In this document: positions 17,076 to 26,032 of the stretch, piece after piece | How the letters are laid out: each line of letters opens with the position of its first letter | Position numbering within the stretch: the stretch's first letter is position 1 | NCBI RefSeq assembly: GCF_029953595.1 | Contig: NZ_CP124535.1 | Span: 558,001-622,000, forward strand | Direction: 5' to 3' | DNA from: Fuscovulum ytuae | GTDB lineage: Bacteria; Pseudomonadota; Alphaproteobacteria; Rhodobacterales; Rhodobacteraceae | DNA: 64,000 nt | Position numbers and translations under genes: made by a program | Notes under the pieces: model-generated | Database searches by the model: none | Told to the model about the DNA's origin: nothing | Seen by the model: the letters and a program-made list of their open reading frames with translations, nothing else

Positions 17076-17320
17076 TCTGCGGGAAATCGGCCACATTCGT
17101 GCCTTTGCTGCCGCAGAATCCAGCCCGGACCACCGTTCGCTGCGAGAATCAGCTTGTCATGCCGGCGATGAAGTGGTTAGTCGGCATAGGTGATGGGGCT
17201 GGGCGTATGCTCCCCCACGCTGGAACTGCCAGACAGCTTGAACGTCTTCCGGTCCCTAAAAGGACCACGCGACTTGAAGACGCTTCGCAGAAAGCCAGGT
17301 CATCTGGACCAAAGGACAAG
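17076..17320 (+). other. Structured leader region before the DUF4167 gene
   Basis: The 245 bases contain no convincing gene. Near 17243-17281 there is a nested stem: outer arms CGTCTTC and GAAGACG enclose GGTCC/GGACC with a CTAAAA loop. A second stem, CCAG/CTGG around GTCAT, lies at 17296-17308, just before the ribosome site. This could be a regulated 5' UTR or a small RNA processed from it; I do not recognise a known riboswitch. Confidence 0.35.
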
Positions 17321-18214
17321 ATGAGATCTTCCAAGTCCCGCTCGCGCAACAAGGCGAACCGCCCGCGCACCCTCGGCAATATCATCAACCGCGTGTTCGA
17401 TAGCTCCGGACCCGAAGGCAAGGTGCGCGGCACGCCGCAGCAGATCATCGAGAAGTATCAGCTTCTCGCCCGGGATGCGCAGCTGTCGAATGACCGTGTC
17501 GCCGCCGAGAACTTCCTTCAGCACGCCGAACATTACACCCGCATGTTGGGCGAGGCGCAGCGCGAAATGGCCGCCGAACAGGAAGAACGGCAGCGTCAGC
17601 AGCAGCAGAATGGAAACAACGGAAACAACGGAAATAACGGCAATCGCGATGGGTTCCGGGATCGGGATCGGGATCGCGAACCGTGGCGCGACCGTCAGGA
17701 TCGCGGCGATTACCGCGACAACCGTGAAGATCGCTCCGAAGACAGCAGCGGTGGGGCTGAGGTGATCGAACTGGGCGAAGGCGACACCCAATTGATCGAA
17801 ACCCCCGAAGCGCGGCCTTTCCAATCGCGCCGCGAGGATCGTGGTGATCGCCAGAACGACCGCCAGAATGAACGGCAGGGCGGCGGTGATCGTCAGAACG
17901 ACCGGCGCAGCGAACAGCAAGGTGGCGAACGGCGGGAATTCCGCCGGGATCGTGACCGGGATCGGGATCGCAATCGGGATCGCGACCGTGATCGGGATCG
18001 CGAGGCACGTTCCGAACAACCCGCAGCGGAACCTGCCAAGCCCGAAGTGGTGACTGTGGCCATCGAGACGCCGGCACCTGCACCCGCCAAAGCGGAAGAG
18101 GCGCCTGTGTCCTCCCCCGCCGCGACCGAGGCCCCCAAGAAACCGCGCGCCCCACGTAAGCCCAAGGCCGAAAAGACGCCCACGGATGGTGGCCCCGCAG
18201 AAGCCGCGGAATAA
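17321..18214 (+). CDS. DUF4167 domain protein, low-complexity RNA-binding-like
   Basis: The 297-residue product has a conserved N-terminal DUF4167 domain (roughly residues 5-85, with NRPRTLGNIINRVFDSSGPEGKVRG). A long disordered tail follows. The tail contains NGNN repeats, about 60 residues rich in Arg and Asp dipeptides arranged as RDRDRD blocks, and a Pro/Ala/Lys-rich end. Such charged tails suggest RNA or membrane-less association, but the family has no established function. The ATG is preceded by AAAGGA four bases away. A longer frame upstream overlaps the leader and lacks domain homology, so I reject it. Confidence 0.85.
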   Translation: MRSSKSRSRNKANRPRTLGNIINRVFDSSGPEGKVRGTPQQIIEKYQLLARDAQLSNDRVAAENFLQHAEHYTRMLGEAQREMAAEQEERQRQQQQNGNNGNNGNNGNRDGFRDRDRDREPWRDRQDRGDYRDNREDRSEDSSGGAEVIELGEGDTQLIETPEARPFQSRREDRGDRQNDRQNERQGGGDRQNDRRSEQQGGERREFRRDRDRDRDRNRDRDRDRDREARSEQPAAEPAKPEVVTVAIETPAPAPAKAEEAPVSSPAATEAPKKPRAPRKPKAEKTPTDGGPAEAAE

Positions 18215-18217
18215 TCG

Positions 18218-18234
18218 GTTAACGGTTCGTTAAC
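18218..18234. terminator. Hairpin between DUF4167 and rsmA
   Basis: GTTAACG and CGTTAAC pair perfectly around GTT. It lies between two convergent gene ends and could stop transcription from either side, although only A-rich sequence (GGAAAA) follows. Confidence 0.45.
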
Positions 18235-18271
18235 GGAAAATGTCGCGCGGCCGGGTCTGCCCCGGCCCCGC

Positions 18272-19111
18272 CTATCCTGCGATGAGGCGGGCCAGCGCGC
18301 AAAAGCCTTCCAGCGAAATCTCTTCCGCCCGCGCCGTGGGCGCGATGCCCGCCGCGACCAGCCGTTCTTCGATATCCGGCCCCAACCCCTTGAGCGAGGA
18401 CCGCAGCATCTTGCGCCGCTGGTTGAAGGCCATTGCCGTGATCCGCTGCAATACGGCCCCATCGGCGGGGTAGCGTGGCTCTGCCAGTCGTGTGATATGC
18501 ACAACCGAAGAATGTACCTTTGGCGCTGGGGTAAAGGCTTCGGGCGGCAGATGCATGACAATCTTCGCCTCGGCCCGCCATTGCACAAACAGCGCCAGCC
18601 GCCCGTAATGATCGCTCCGGGGCTTGGCAACGATCCGCTCTGCCACTTCTTTCTGGAACATAAGCGTGAGGCTTTCCCAAAACGGGGGCCAGCGATCCGG
18701 CGTCAGCCAGCGGATCAGAAGTTCTGTCCCCACATTATAGGGCAGGTTGGCCACGACCCGCACCGGCGGTGTCAAGTGGGCCAGAACATCCACCTCAAGC
18801 GCGTCGCCATTGATGACCTGCAACCGCCCCGGATAGGCCTTTGCCACCTCCTCCAGCGCGGGCAGGCAGCGGGCGTCCTTCTCTACCGCCAGCACCCGCC
18901 GCGCCCCTTCGGCCAGAAGGCCGCGCGTCAACCCGCCTGGGCCGGGGCCCACCTCCAGAACGTCGCAGGCAGACAGGTCCCCCGCCTGCCGCGCGATCTT
19001 GGCCGTCAGGTTCAAATCCAGCAGGAAATTCTGACCCAACTGCTTTTTCGCCACCAGATCATGCGCCCGGATCACCTCGCGCAGCGGCGGCAGCCCGTCG
19101 ATCATTCCCAT
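18272..19111 (-). CDS. rsmA: RsmA (KsgA), 16S rRNA A1518/A1519 dimethyltransferase
   Basis: RsmA dimethylates two adjacent adenines near the 3' end of 16S rRNA during 30S maturation. The 279 residues include the N-terminal [11 protein letters not shown], the SAM site [15 protein letters not shown], and the catalytic [16 protein letters not shown] start at the ATG giving [14 protein letters not shown] because other alphaproteobacterial proteins begin at the same distance from LPPLREVI. Upstream in-frame codons would run through a dispersed repeat and into pdxA, and are rejected. It is the last gene of the lptF-to-rsmA minus-strand series. Confidence 0.95.
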   Translation of the reverse strand: MGMIDGLPPLREVIRAHDLVAKKQLGQNFLLDLNLTAKIARQAGDLSACDVLEVGPGPGGLTRGLLAEGARRVLAVEKDARCLPALEEVAKAYPGRLQVINGDALEVDVLAHLTPPVRVVANLPYNVGTELLIRWLTPDRWPPFWESLTLMFQKEVAERIVAKPRSDHYGRLALFVQWRAEAKIVMHLPPEAFTPAPKVHSSVVHITRLAEPRYPADGAVLQRITAMAFNQRRKMLRSSLKGLGPDIEERLVAAGIAPTARAEEISLEGFCALARLIAG

Positions 19112-19122
19112 CCTTGTCCCTG

Positions 19123-19172
19123 CCCCTTCATCTTGGCCCAAATACTCCGGGGGTCCGGGGGCTGGCCCCCGG
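19123..19172 (-). repeat. Dispersed repeat family GRGTATTT, copy B
   Basis: On the minus strand an eight-pair hairpin (CCGGGGGC/GCCCCCGG) is followed by CCCCCGGAGTATTTGGG and CCAAGATGAAGGGG. The core resembles copy A closely. It fills the pdxA-rsmA gap and ends about 12 bases before the rsmA start. Confidence 0.65.
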
Positions 19173-19181
19173 TCCGGCACA

Positions 19182-20159
19182 TCAAGCCCCGCGCGACGCC
19201 GCCATGTCTTGCGCCATCCGCAGGGCCGCGACAAGGCTGGACGGATTGGCGATGCCCTGTCCGGCAATGTCAAAGGCCGTGCCATGATCGGGCGAGGTGC
19301 GGATGAAGGGCAGGCCCAGCGTCACATTCACCCCACCGTCGAAATCCACCGTCTTGATCGGGATCAGCGCCTGATCGTGATACATGCAAACCGCCACATC
19401 ATAGCGCGCCCGTGCCGCCCTGTGGAACATCGTGTCGGGCGGCATGGGGCCAGAAATTGCCATCCCTTCCGCCGCCAACCGGGCGATCAGGGGGGCGATC
19501 CATGCGCCTTCCTCGGCCCCCATCACCCCGCCTTCACCCGCATGCGGGTTCAATCCTGCCACCGCGATCCGGGGTCGCGCAATGCCGCAGTCGCGGATAA
19601 GCCCGGCTTCGGTGATCCGGATCGTTTCTTCCAGCAGGGCAGGGGTCAGAGTGCGCGGCACCTCGGACAGCGGGATATGGATCGTGGTCGGCACGACCCG
19701 CAATTCCGGGCAGGCGAGCATCATGACCACCCGATCCACCCCTGCCAGATGAGCCAGAAATTCCGTATGCCCCGGAAAGGCGAAACCCGCACCGTCCTTT
19801 AGCACCTTTTTCGAAATGGGAAGGGTGCAAAGCGCCGATGCTTCCCCCGCCTGAACCAGGGCCACCGCGCGTTCCAGAACGGCGATAACGGCGGCCGCGT
19901 TGCGCAGATCGGGCTGTCCAGGTGGGGCAGCGTGGGGGAAGGGATGGGCCAGAACTGGCAGCACATCCATCGCCACCGCCTGCGCCTCTGCAGGGGCCGC
20001 GATCACCGCATAGGGTGTGCCGGGGGGCAGATGCGCAGGGTCCCCGATCCAGAAGAAGGGCACCGCAGCCCCGAGCGCCTGACGGGCCAACCAAGCCAAT
20101 TCCGTGCCGATGCCGGAAGGATCGCCACAGCTTAGCGCGATGGGCAGGGTGACGGTCAC
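19182..20159 (-). CDS. pdxA: PdxA, 4-hydroxythreonine-4-phosphate dehydrogenase
   Basis: PdxA makes the aminoacetone phosphate precursor of pyridoxal phosphate. The 325-residue enzyme shows the N-terminal [34 protein letters not shown], metal and substrate residues in [25 protein letters not shown], and the C-terminal [14 protein letters not shown]. It starts with GTG inside the surA stop (GTGA overlap), so it is translationally coupled to surA. This pairing is common in proteobacteria. Confidence 0.96.
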   Translation of the reverse strand: MTVTLPIALSCGDPSGIGTELAWLARQALGAAVPFFWIGDPAHLPPGTPYAVIAAPAEAQAVAMDVLPVLAHPFPHAAPPGQPDLRNAAAVIAVLERAVALVQAGEASALCTLPISKKVLKDGAGFAFPGHTEFLAHLAGVDRVVMMLACPELRVVPTTIHIPLSEVPRTLTPALLEETIRITEAGLIRDCGIARPRIAVAGLNPHAGEGGVMGAEEGAWIAPLIARLAAEGMAISGPMPPDTMFHRAARARYDVAVCMYHDQALIPIKTVDFDGGVNVTLGLPFIRTSPDHGTAFDIAGQGIANPSSLVAALRMAQDMAASRGA

Positions 20160-21445
20160 CGTTCCTCGATAATGGCTTCCGAGCGCAGCTCTTCCATATA
20201 GGCCTCGGCCAATGCGGTCAGCTGCGCGTTGCCCAGTCGGTTGCGCAGCGCTTCACGGTCGACAAGAGGGGCATCCTCGGCCGCTTCTCCCTCTTCGGTC
20301 GTGACGGGGATTTCCGCCGCCGCCGCAGGGTCCGCCTCAGGCACGCCTGTCCGCAGGCAAAGCATCAGAAGTTCAGTGTAACCGTTGCGCGGGCGCAGGA
20401 CGGATTCACCGGGATCAAGCTTGGCCAGTTCCAGCCCGATATCCTGCGGCACGGCGCCCATCATCTGGGTCGTTACGCGCAACTGATCGGCAGGCAGCTT
20501 GCGCGCCAAGGGATAAAGATCATCGCATCCATCGCCCTGCGCCTGAATGGCTGCGGCATCCATGCCCGGGGGAATGGCGAATTGGGCATATTCCACTTCG
20601 ACCTGTGCGGGCATTCGGGCCTCGATATCGCTGATCCCGTTCAACTGGAACAGGACAACGGCCTGCGGCACGACGATGGGATCCGACACCTCGCCCGGCG
20701 ACAACGTTAGCACCTCGCCCGCGATGGCCGGAGGCAGGTTGGTCAGTTCCATCCAGTCCAGACGCCCGCCGCGCGCAGCGGAAGGCGCTGCCGAAAACTG
20801 GCGCGCCGCCGAAGCAAAGGCCGCCCCGGCCGACCCCGCCTTGATACTGCGGGCCTGATCCAGAACCGGCGTGACATCTTCTCCCTGCACCGGAATGATA
20901 AGTTCCGACAGAAGAACGCGGACCTGCTGCGTCTTGGCGTTCTCGGCAAGGGCGCGGTCGATCTGTGTTTCCGAGATGCGGATCTGCGCCCCAAATTTCG
21001 CCCGCACCACTTCGCGCCACAGAATGCCATTTGCCACGAAATCGCGGAAGGTTTCCGGGGCGACGCCTTCATCGGCCAATGCGGCGGTGAACTGTTCGGC
21101 GGTCAGGTTCGCGCGCGACGCAAACTCTGTCAGCCCTTCGGTCACCTGTTCTGCCGTCACGGAAATCCCGGCATCCTTGGCGGCCTGCGCGGCAAGACGG
21201 TCGCGCAACAGGGCGGTGATGGCTTCTTTCTCGGGATCGCCCGGCGCGCGCAGGGCGCGCAGGAAGAGCATGCGCTGCTCGACCTCGAAATTCGTGATGG
21301 TCTGGCCGTTGATTACCATGCGGGGGGCGAACAAGCCGCCATCCTGCGCCATGACGGGCGTCGTGATGGCTCCACCCCAGAGAATAAGGCCGATCGCACC
21401 CGTCCGAAGGGTCGCAGCCGTCCTGTTCCGCAAAGCTTTCGTCAT
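20156..21445 (-). CDS. surA: SurA-like periplasmic peptidyl-prolyl isomerase/chaperone
   Basis: SurA escorts outer-membrane proteins across the periplasm. The chosen ATG gives 429 residues beginning MTKALRNRTAATL, with a hydrophobic signal segment ending in TPVMAQDG. A SurA N-terminal domain follows (VINGQTITNFEVEQRM, ITALLRDRLAAQAAKDAGI). A parvulin-like domain covers about residues 160-280, but its core is divergent, so isomerase activity is doubtful. A second domain is weak. AGGAAAAG precedes the ATG. It sits between lptD and pdxA, the usual neighbourhood. Confidence 0.9.
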   Translation of the reverse strand: MTKALRNRTAATLRTGAIGLILWGGAITTPVMAQDGGLFAPRMVINGQTITNFEVEQRMLFLRALRAPGDPEKEAITALLRDRLAAQAAKDAGISVTAEQVTEGLTEFASRANLTAEQFTAALADEGVAPETFRDFVANGILWREVVRAKFGAQIRISETQIDRALAENAKTQQVRVLLSELIIPVQGEDVTPVLDQARSIKAGSAGAAFASAARQFSAAPSAARGGRLDWMELTNLPPAIAGEVLTLSPGEVSDPIVVPQAVVLFQLNGISDIEARMPAQVEVEYAQFAIPPGMDAAAIQAQGDGCDDLYPLARKLPADQLRVTTQMMGAVPQDIGLELAKLDPGESVLRPRNGYTELLMLCLRTGVPEADPAAAAEIPVTTEEGEAAEDAPLVDREALRNRLGNAQLTALAEAYMEELRSEAIIEER

Positions 21446-21477
21446 ATTTTTCTTTTCCTGTTGTCCTGCCCGTCGCA

Positions 21478-23634
21478 TCATCGCCGACACTGCCGCGCGG
21501 CGCCGCTGCTTCCGGCGCCAAAGCCGATCAGGCCGAAGGACACGTCAATCGTCGTGCTGGGCTGAAGATTAGTCGAGGTTGTCAGACGACGCGAGAGCGA
21601 AAGATCGAAGCTCGCACACTCGTTTCTATAGGTTAGACCCATATCGACACGGCTATAGCCATCGTCCACGAAATCATAGCGACCAGAGGCCGTGCCACTC
21701 CATTGCGGGGTGAATTTATAGCTGCCTGACAGCACGATATCCGACACGCGATCGACCCGCGCTTCGACCGGATCAGCAATGGAGTTGATATAGCCAGCGC
21801 TGATCGAATAGCGGCTTTTGCTGAGAGAGGCATGAATCTCGCCGCGCGTCACGTCGAGGGAGGATGAGGTAATCACCCGGCCCGCGACTTGCAGACCGCC
21901 CGGCGAGTCAATCGTCGCCCCTATCATCCAGTCGGATGTGGTCCCGCTTAGCCCAGACGCGGCCCCAAAGGTGGCAACAGGTGTGTCGCGGAAGACCCGT
22001 CCGGCGGTTACGCCATAACTCCAGCCTTCTTCGGCGATCCGTGTCCATGACATGCCAAGGGCAAGCCGCGTGCCCGTTTCAACAGCGTCCGATCCCGGAA
22101 ACCGGTTTAGAGAGAAAAGGTTGCTTGCGTCGAACTCGACAAGGCGGCTGTCTTCATTCGGGATCAATCGGCCCGAACTGTCTGACCAGACGATCTGGGC
22201 GATCGGTTCGATCACCTCTTGCGTTGTGGCCCCCGCCCGAACCCATGGCCAACGCAGTTCAACCGCCGCCGCACCGAAACTGCGGCTGGTTGACCCGCCA
22301 TAGCGCGCATCGTCCTGCACCTGATAGGCGTCGATCCGCGCTTCGCCCAAGGCCGCCACCACTAGCCCGCCTGTCGTGATCCAGTCCCGCCGCCAGTCTG
22401 CCCCGACGGAAAGCCGCCCCAGATCCGCCCCTTCGGCCACATCGTCTGCGTCATCTGGTGAATCGGTCGTGACCGAGGATTGTCGGGTATGGGTATGTCC
22501 TGCGACCCGGAACATGCCTTCACCGCCCAAGGGGCCAAGGCTGAACCGACGCAGATAGGTGGCATCTGTCAGAAGGTAGGGTGTCGCTGAGCCAAGCTCG
22601 CCCGCCCGCAAGGACTGAAAATTGATCAAGCGCCCGGCGAAATAGGTTTCGCGCGTGACCTTGTCGAGTTGCAGCGTATTGGTCAGCCGGTCTGCGCTGC
22701 TGATGTTGTAATCGGCAAGATAGGCATCATCGCTGACGGTTTCGGCGTGGAAGGACAAGCGATAGCCATTCGATAGCATGAAGGTGCCATCTGCCATGGC
22801 ATAGCCGCGCGTCTGACCGGGTTGCAGGTCATCGCGGCTGATCGCGCCTTGAAGTGTGATGGCGCCGTTGTCGTAAGCCTGCCGATAACGCAGGCCAAGA
22901 GTTAAGGCACCGGTCGTCGTCAGAGTCGGCGAAAAGGTCAGATCGCGCGATGGTCCAAGGGTGACGAAATAGGGGAAGGTCAGTCCTGTCCCAAGGTCGG
23001 TTCGAATGACCAGCGTGGGTTGCAAAAAGCCCGTGCTGCGCTCCAAGGATGGATCGGGCATCCGTAGGCGAGGCAAATAGAAGACGGGTAACCCACCCAC
23101 ACGCACCTGCGCATGGTCGAAATAAATCTGCTTTTCTTGGGTGTCATGCAGAACCCGGCGGGCACGGATTTCCCACAAGGGCGCGCTGTCGGCGTCGCAG
23201 ATGCGGCAGCTTGAGGCCACCGTATTGTCCAACTGCATGTAGCGCCCGTCGCTGCGGCGCAGTTCGGCGGCCGATATCTGAAGCTGTTCCTGCAAAACGA
23301 TCCGAGCGCTGTGCATCAGGCCTTCGGTCAAATCCGAGGCCAGATCGGCTTGGGCGGCCACGATCACGGTCGATCCTGTTTCGTCAATCAGTCGGATGGG
23401 GCCGTCGATGCGCAACCGATCCGTCGCCTGATCATAGACGATCCGGCTCGCCGTCATGCGGCGGCCTTGGTGGAACACTTCAACCGACCCATCGGCGATG
23501 AGCGTATTGTCCCCGGCAATCTCTAGGCTGTCTGCAATAAGCGTGGCCGCTTCTTGCGCCAAAACCAGAGAGGTCGGCGTAGGCGCGACGGCGAAAGTCG
23601 CGCAAAGGAAGAAAGCGATCAGATGCTGACGCAT
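21478..23634 (-). CDS. lptD: LptD, LPS-assembly outer-membrane protein
   Basis: LptD, with the LptE lipoprotein, inserts lipopolysaccharide into the outer leaflet. The 718 residues begin with a Sec signal (MRQHLIAFFLCATFAVAPTPTSLVLA). An OstA-like jellyroll follows (SLEIAGDNTLIADGSVEVFHQGRRM). Then comes a long beta-barrel with the PVFYLPRLRMPDPSLERSTGFLQP motif and a C-terminal strand repeat of alternating residues. The cysteine pair SCRIC near residue 140 is a feature of this family. It lies seven bases after lptG in the same transcript order. Confidence 0.95.
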   Translation of the reverse strand: MRQHLIAFFLCATFAVAPTPTSLVLAQEAATLIADSLEIAGDNTLIADGSVEVFHQGRRMTASRIVYDQATDRLRIDGPIRLIDETGSTVIVAAQADLASDLTEGLMHSARIVLQEQLQISAAELRRSDGRYMQLDNTVASSCRICDADSAPLWEIRARRVLHDTQEKQIYFDHAQVRVGGLPVFYLPRLRMPDPSLERSTGFLQPTLVIRTDLGTGLTFPYFVTLGPSRDLTFSPTLTTTGALTLGLRYRQAYDNGAITLQGAISRDDLQPGQTRGYAMADGTFMLSNGYRLSFHAETVSDDAYLADYNISSADRLTNTLQLDKVTRETYFAGRLINFQSLRAGELGSATPYLLTDATYLRRFSLGPLGGEGMFRVAGHTHTRQSSVTTDSPDDADDVAEGADLGRLSVGADWRRDWITTGGLVVAALGEARIDAYQVQDDARYGGSTSRSFGAAAVELRWPWVRAGATTQEVIEPIAQIVWSDSSGRLIPNEDSRLVEFDASNLFSLNRFPGSDAVETGTRLALGMSWTRIAEEGWSYGVTAGRVFRDTPVATFGAASGLSGTTSDWMIGATIDSPGGLQVAGRVITSSSLDVTRGEIHASLSKSRYSISAGYINSIADPVEARVDRVSDIVLSGSYKFTPQWSGTASGRYDFVDDGYSRVDMGLTYRNECASFDLSLSRRLTTSTNLQPSTTIDVSFGLIGFGAGSSGAARQCRR

Positions 23635-23640
23635 GGGTGC

Positions 23641-24738
23641 TCAGCCATCCTCGACATGTAACAAAAGGCCCAACGCCATCATGAAGGCTGCAACGGGAGG
23701 AGTCCATGCCGCGAGTGCGACAGGGATCTCACCATTCGCGCCCAGAACCTGCGCGAAGTTGCGCAAAAAGAAGATCACGAAGCCGCTGAGAATTGCCAAA
23801 AGCACCAAAAGGCCCGTCCGGCCAAAGCGGGCAGGCCGCATGGTGAACCCGGCGGCAATCAAGACCATGGCGGCCAGCAAAAGAGGCTGGGCAAGCTCCA
23901 TCTGGAACCAGACACGATGTGCCAGCGACGAAAAGCCTGCGCGATCAAGGCCTTCGATATAGGCAGGCAGGGCCCAGAAGGCGATTTCGGACGGTGTGCC
24001 GAAGCTGTCGCGGATGCCCTCTGCGGTCAGGTCGCTGTCAATTCGGGTGCCGTCGGGCAAGGCCTCGGCGGCGCTGGCCGGGTTGGCGGCTGACAGGGGC
24101 CAACGCATCGCACCGCCCAAGACCCATGCGCCCGGCTCCAATTGCGCATTGGCCGCCTCGATCCGCATGTCGGGCTGGCCGTCGCGGCCGTAGATCAGGA
24201 AGGTGACATCTGTCAGTTCGGTGCCAAAGGCATTGGCGCGGGCGGCCTGAATGACCGTCTGGCCCGATGCGCTGCCCTGACGCAACCAAAGCCCGGTTGA
24301 TGAAATGGACAGGCGGCTGTCCCCGGTTCCTGTCAGTTGTGCCCGCGCGATTTCATAACGGTTGGTGGTGGCCGCAACGAGGGGATTGAAGACCGTCACC
24401 GCCACCATGCCACAGATCAGCGAAACAAGAAGCGGTGCCACCAGAAAGCGTAGGCCGGACCGTCCAGAGGCGCGGATGATCACCAACTCGCTTGTTCGCG
24501 CGAGGTTCATAAAAAGCGCAACTGACGCAAGGACCGTGATCAACGGCAGAATGCGATAAAGGCTTTCGGGGACGTTCAGCGCAGCAAGCCGCAAGGCCGA
24601 GGCGACGCCTGCATCGGGCCCTGTCAATTGGCGCAGTTGGTCGATCACGTCGATCAAGAGCATGACGCCAAAAAAGATCGCCAACACAACGAGGAAGGTC
24701 GCGAAAAAGCGCCTTGCAATGTAAAGGGCCAGGGTCAT
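23641..24738 (-). CDS. lptG: LptG, LPS export ABC transporter permease
   Basis: One of the two permeases that extract LPS from the inner membrane. The 365-residue protein has the YjgP/YjgQ architecture: three N-terminal helices (the first in FFATFLVVLAIFFGVMLLIDVIDQL), a periplasmic beta-jellyroll with SSTGLWLRQGSASGQ, and three C-terminal helices. The coupling segment LARTSELVIIRASGRSGLRFL is present. Its ATG lies inside the lptF stop (ATGA). A longer upstream frame overlaps lptF and is rejected. Confidence 0.95.
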   Translation of the reverse strand: MTLALYIARRFFATFLVVLAIFFGVMLLIDVIDQLRQLTGPDAGVASALRLAALNVPESLYRILPLITVLASVALFMNLARTSELVIIRASGRSGLRFLVAPLLVSLICGMVAVTVFNPLVAATTNRYEIARAQLTGTGDSRLSISSTGLWLRQGSASGQTVIQAARANAFGTELTDVTFLIYGRDGQPDMRIEAANAQLEPGAWVLGGAMRWPLSAANPASAAEALPDGTRIDSDLTAEGIRDSFGTPSEIAFWALPAYIEGLDRAGFSSLAHRVWFQMELAQPLLLAAMVLIAAGFTMRPARFGRTGLLVLLAILSGFVIFFLRNFAQVLGANGEIPVALAAWTPPVAAFMMALGLLLHVEDG

Positions 24739-25928
24739 GTCGCGCGCCTCCGCCAGGGCGGGATGCTTTGCGAGAGATGCAGCATCGCGAAGGCGATGGC
24801 AAATCCAGCAAGCGGTGCCACATAAATGGCAGGCCAAGCCGACGCATTGCGGGCGGCCATTGATGCCCCGGTCGTGTTCAAAAGCTGTAGGAAGATTAGC
24901 ACCAACACCGCGCCCAAAATCTGCCGTGTTAGTCCAAACCGGCTAAAGGCACCCAATTGCAGGGCCGCGAAGCCCACCATTGCCGCTGCTGCCGAAAGGA
25001 AGGGCTGGGCAAAGCGCGAATGCAGTTCCTGAAGCACGTATTCATAGCTGGTATTATAGGTGGCGGGCCAGGCAACCGGATCCGTCCTAATGATTTCCAG
25101 CGTGGTCGCGGTTTCCACGACGCGCATGGCGCCGCCCTGTTCTTCGATCAAGGACAACAGATCAAAGCTGTAATCGGCATAGCGCGTGACCGAAAGCCTC
25201 CCATCCGCCCGGGCAACCGATTGGATCATGCCGTCGAACATCAGAAGTACCGGCCCCGCATCCCCCGGTGCCAAAAGCGCACGAAGGGCTGTGTAGGTGT
25301 TACTAGACGCCACATCGCGGTCATCAAAAAGGAAGACGTTGCGCAATTGTCCGTCTTCCGAAATCTCACCAATAAACAGCGTGACGCCCGGCGAGGGATG
25401 CATGAATTCCCCCACTTTCAAATAGCGGGCAGTGACATCGTTTGAGACCTGTGCCTCACGCTCGCGCAAAAGGGCGTCGCTTCTGGGGACAAGAATATTC
25501 ATCAGCAAAAGATGCAGCACCGTCACGGTCAGCCCAAAGACGAAGACTGGCCGTGCCAACCGAAAGGCGCTGCTGCCCGTTGCCTGCATGGTGACCAATT
25601 CGCTTTCGCGCATCATACGGTTCGTCACATAAACCGCCGCCGCAAAGGCGGCGATTGGCAGAACAAGGCGGATCACATTGGGCAGAGCGAGCAGCGAAAA
25701 CTCGACAAAGACAAGGGTGGATTGCCCATCGCCGATGAGCCTGTCGAACAGGCTGACGGCGCGGTTGACCCAATATACAGATACCAGAACCAGCGCAAAA
25801 AAGCCGAAGACTGCCAGCAGCTGCGACAGCAGATATCGGTCAAATCTGGACAAGTTCGGAAGGTCCCACACAAAGCGTTGCGTTAGCCTATCGGAATTTG
25901 GCTGCGGGGAAAACTCATATCTGGTCAT
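24735..25928 (-). CDS. lptF: LptF, LPS export ABC transporter permease
   Basis: Partner permease of LptG in the LptB2FG exporter. The 397-residue frame contains the family start SRFDRYLLSQLLAVFGFFALVLV, the MMRESELVTMQATGSSAFRL coupling region, a periplasmic domain, and three final helices. Related proteins usually begin at the SRFDRY segment. Here that would need a TTG or GTG start about 18-27 codons in, so the first ATG may be too early. It is divergent from pepA with a 104-base shared promoter region. lptB is not in the window. Confidence 0.93.
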   Translation of the reverse strand: MTRYEFSPQPNSDRLTQRFVWDLPNLSRFDRYLLSQLLAVFGFFALVLVSVYWVNRAVSLFDRLIGDGQSTLVFVEFSLLALPNVIRLVLPIAAFAAAVYVTNRMMRESELVTMQATGSSAFRLARPVFVFGLTVTVLHLLLMNILVPRSDALLREREAQVSNDVTARYLKVGEFMHPSPGVTLFIGEISEDGQLRNVFLFDDRDVASSNTYTALRALLAPGDAGPVLLMFDGMIQSVARADGRLSVTRYADYSFDLLSLIEEQGGAMRVVETATTLEIIRTDPVAWPATYNTSYEYVLQELHSRFAQPFLSAAAAMVGFAALQLGAFSRFGLTRQILGAVLVLIFLQLLNTTGASMAARNASAWPAIYVAPLAGFAIAFAMLHLSQSIPPWRRRAT

Positions 25929-26032
25929 TCCGGACCCAAGCGGGTAGCGTTTTGCCGATCACGGTCGCCCCTCTGCCTGATTGCGCCCGCGGCGCAGGGT
26001 GTGGTGCCCTCCTCCCACCGCGAGAAAGAGCC

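Noticed and set aside
17610-18010. Repeated GATCGGGATCG-like units in the DUF4167 gene, seen as a possible CRISPR-like array
   Set aside because: They are in-frame codons for Arg-Asp repeats, without spacers or constant unit length.
18219-18233. TTAA-N7-TTAA, the consensus of the cell-cycle regulator CtrA
   Set aside because: It lies between the convergent ends of two genes and is part of a perfect hairpin, so a termination role explains it better than promoter control.
19112-19285. N-terminal extension of rsmA by 58 codons
   Set aside because: The extension runs through repeat copy B and into pdxA and is not part of the known protein.
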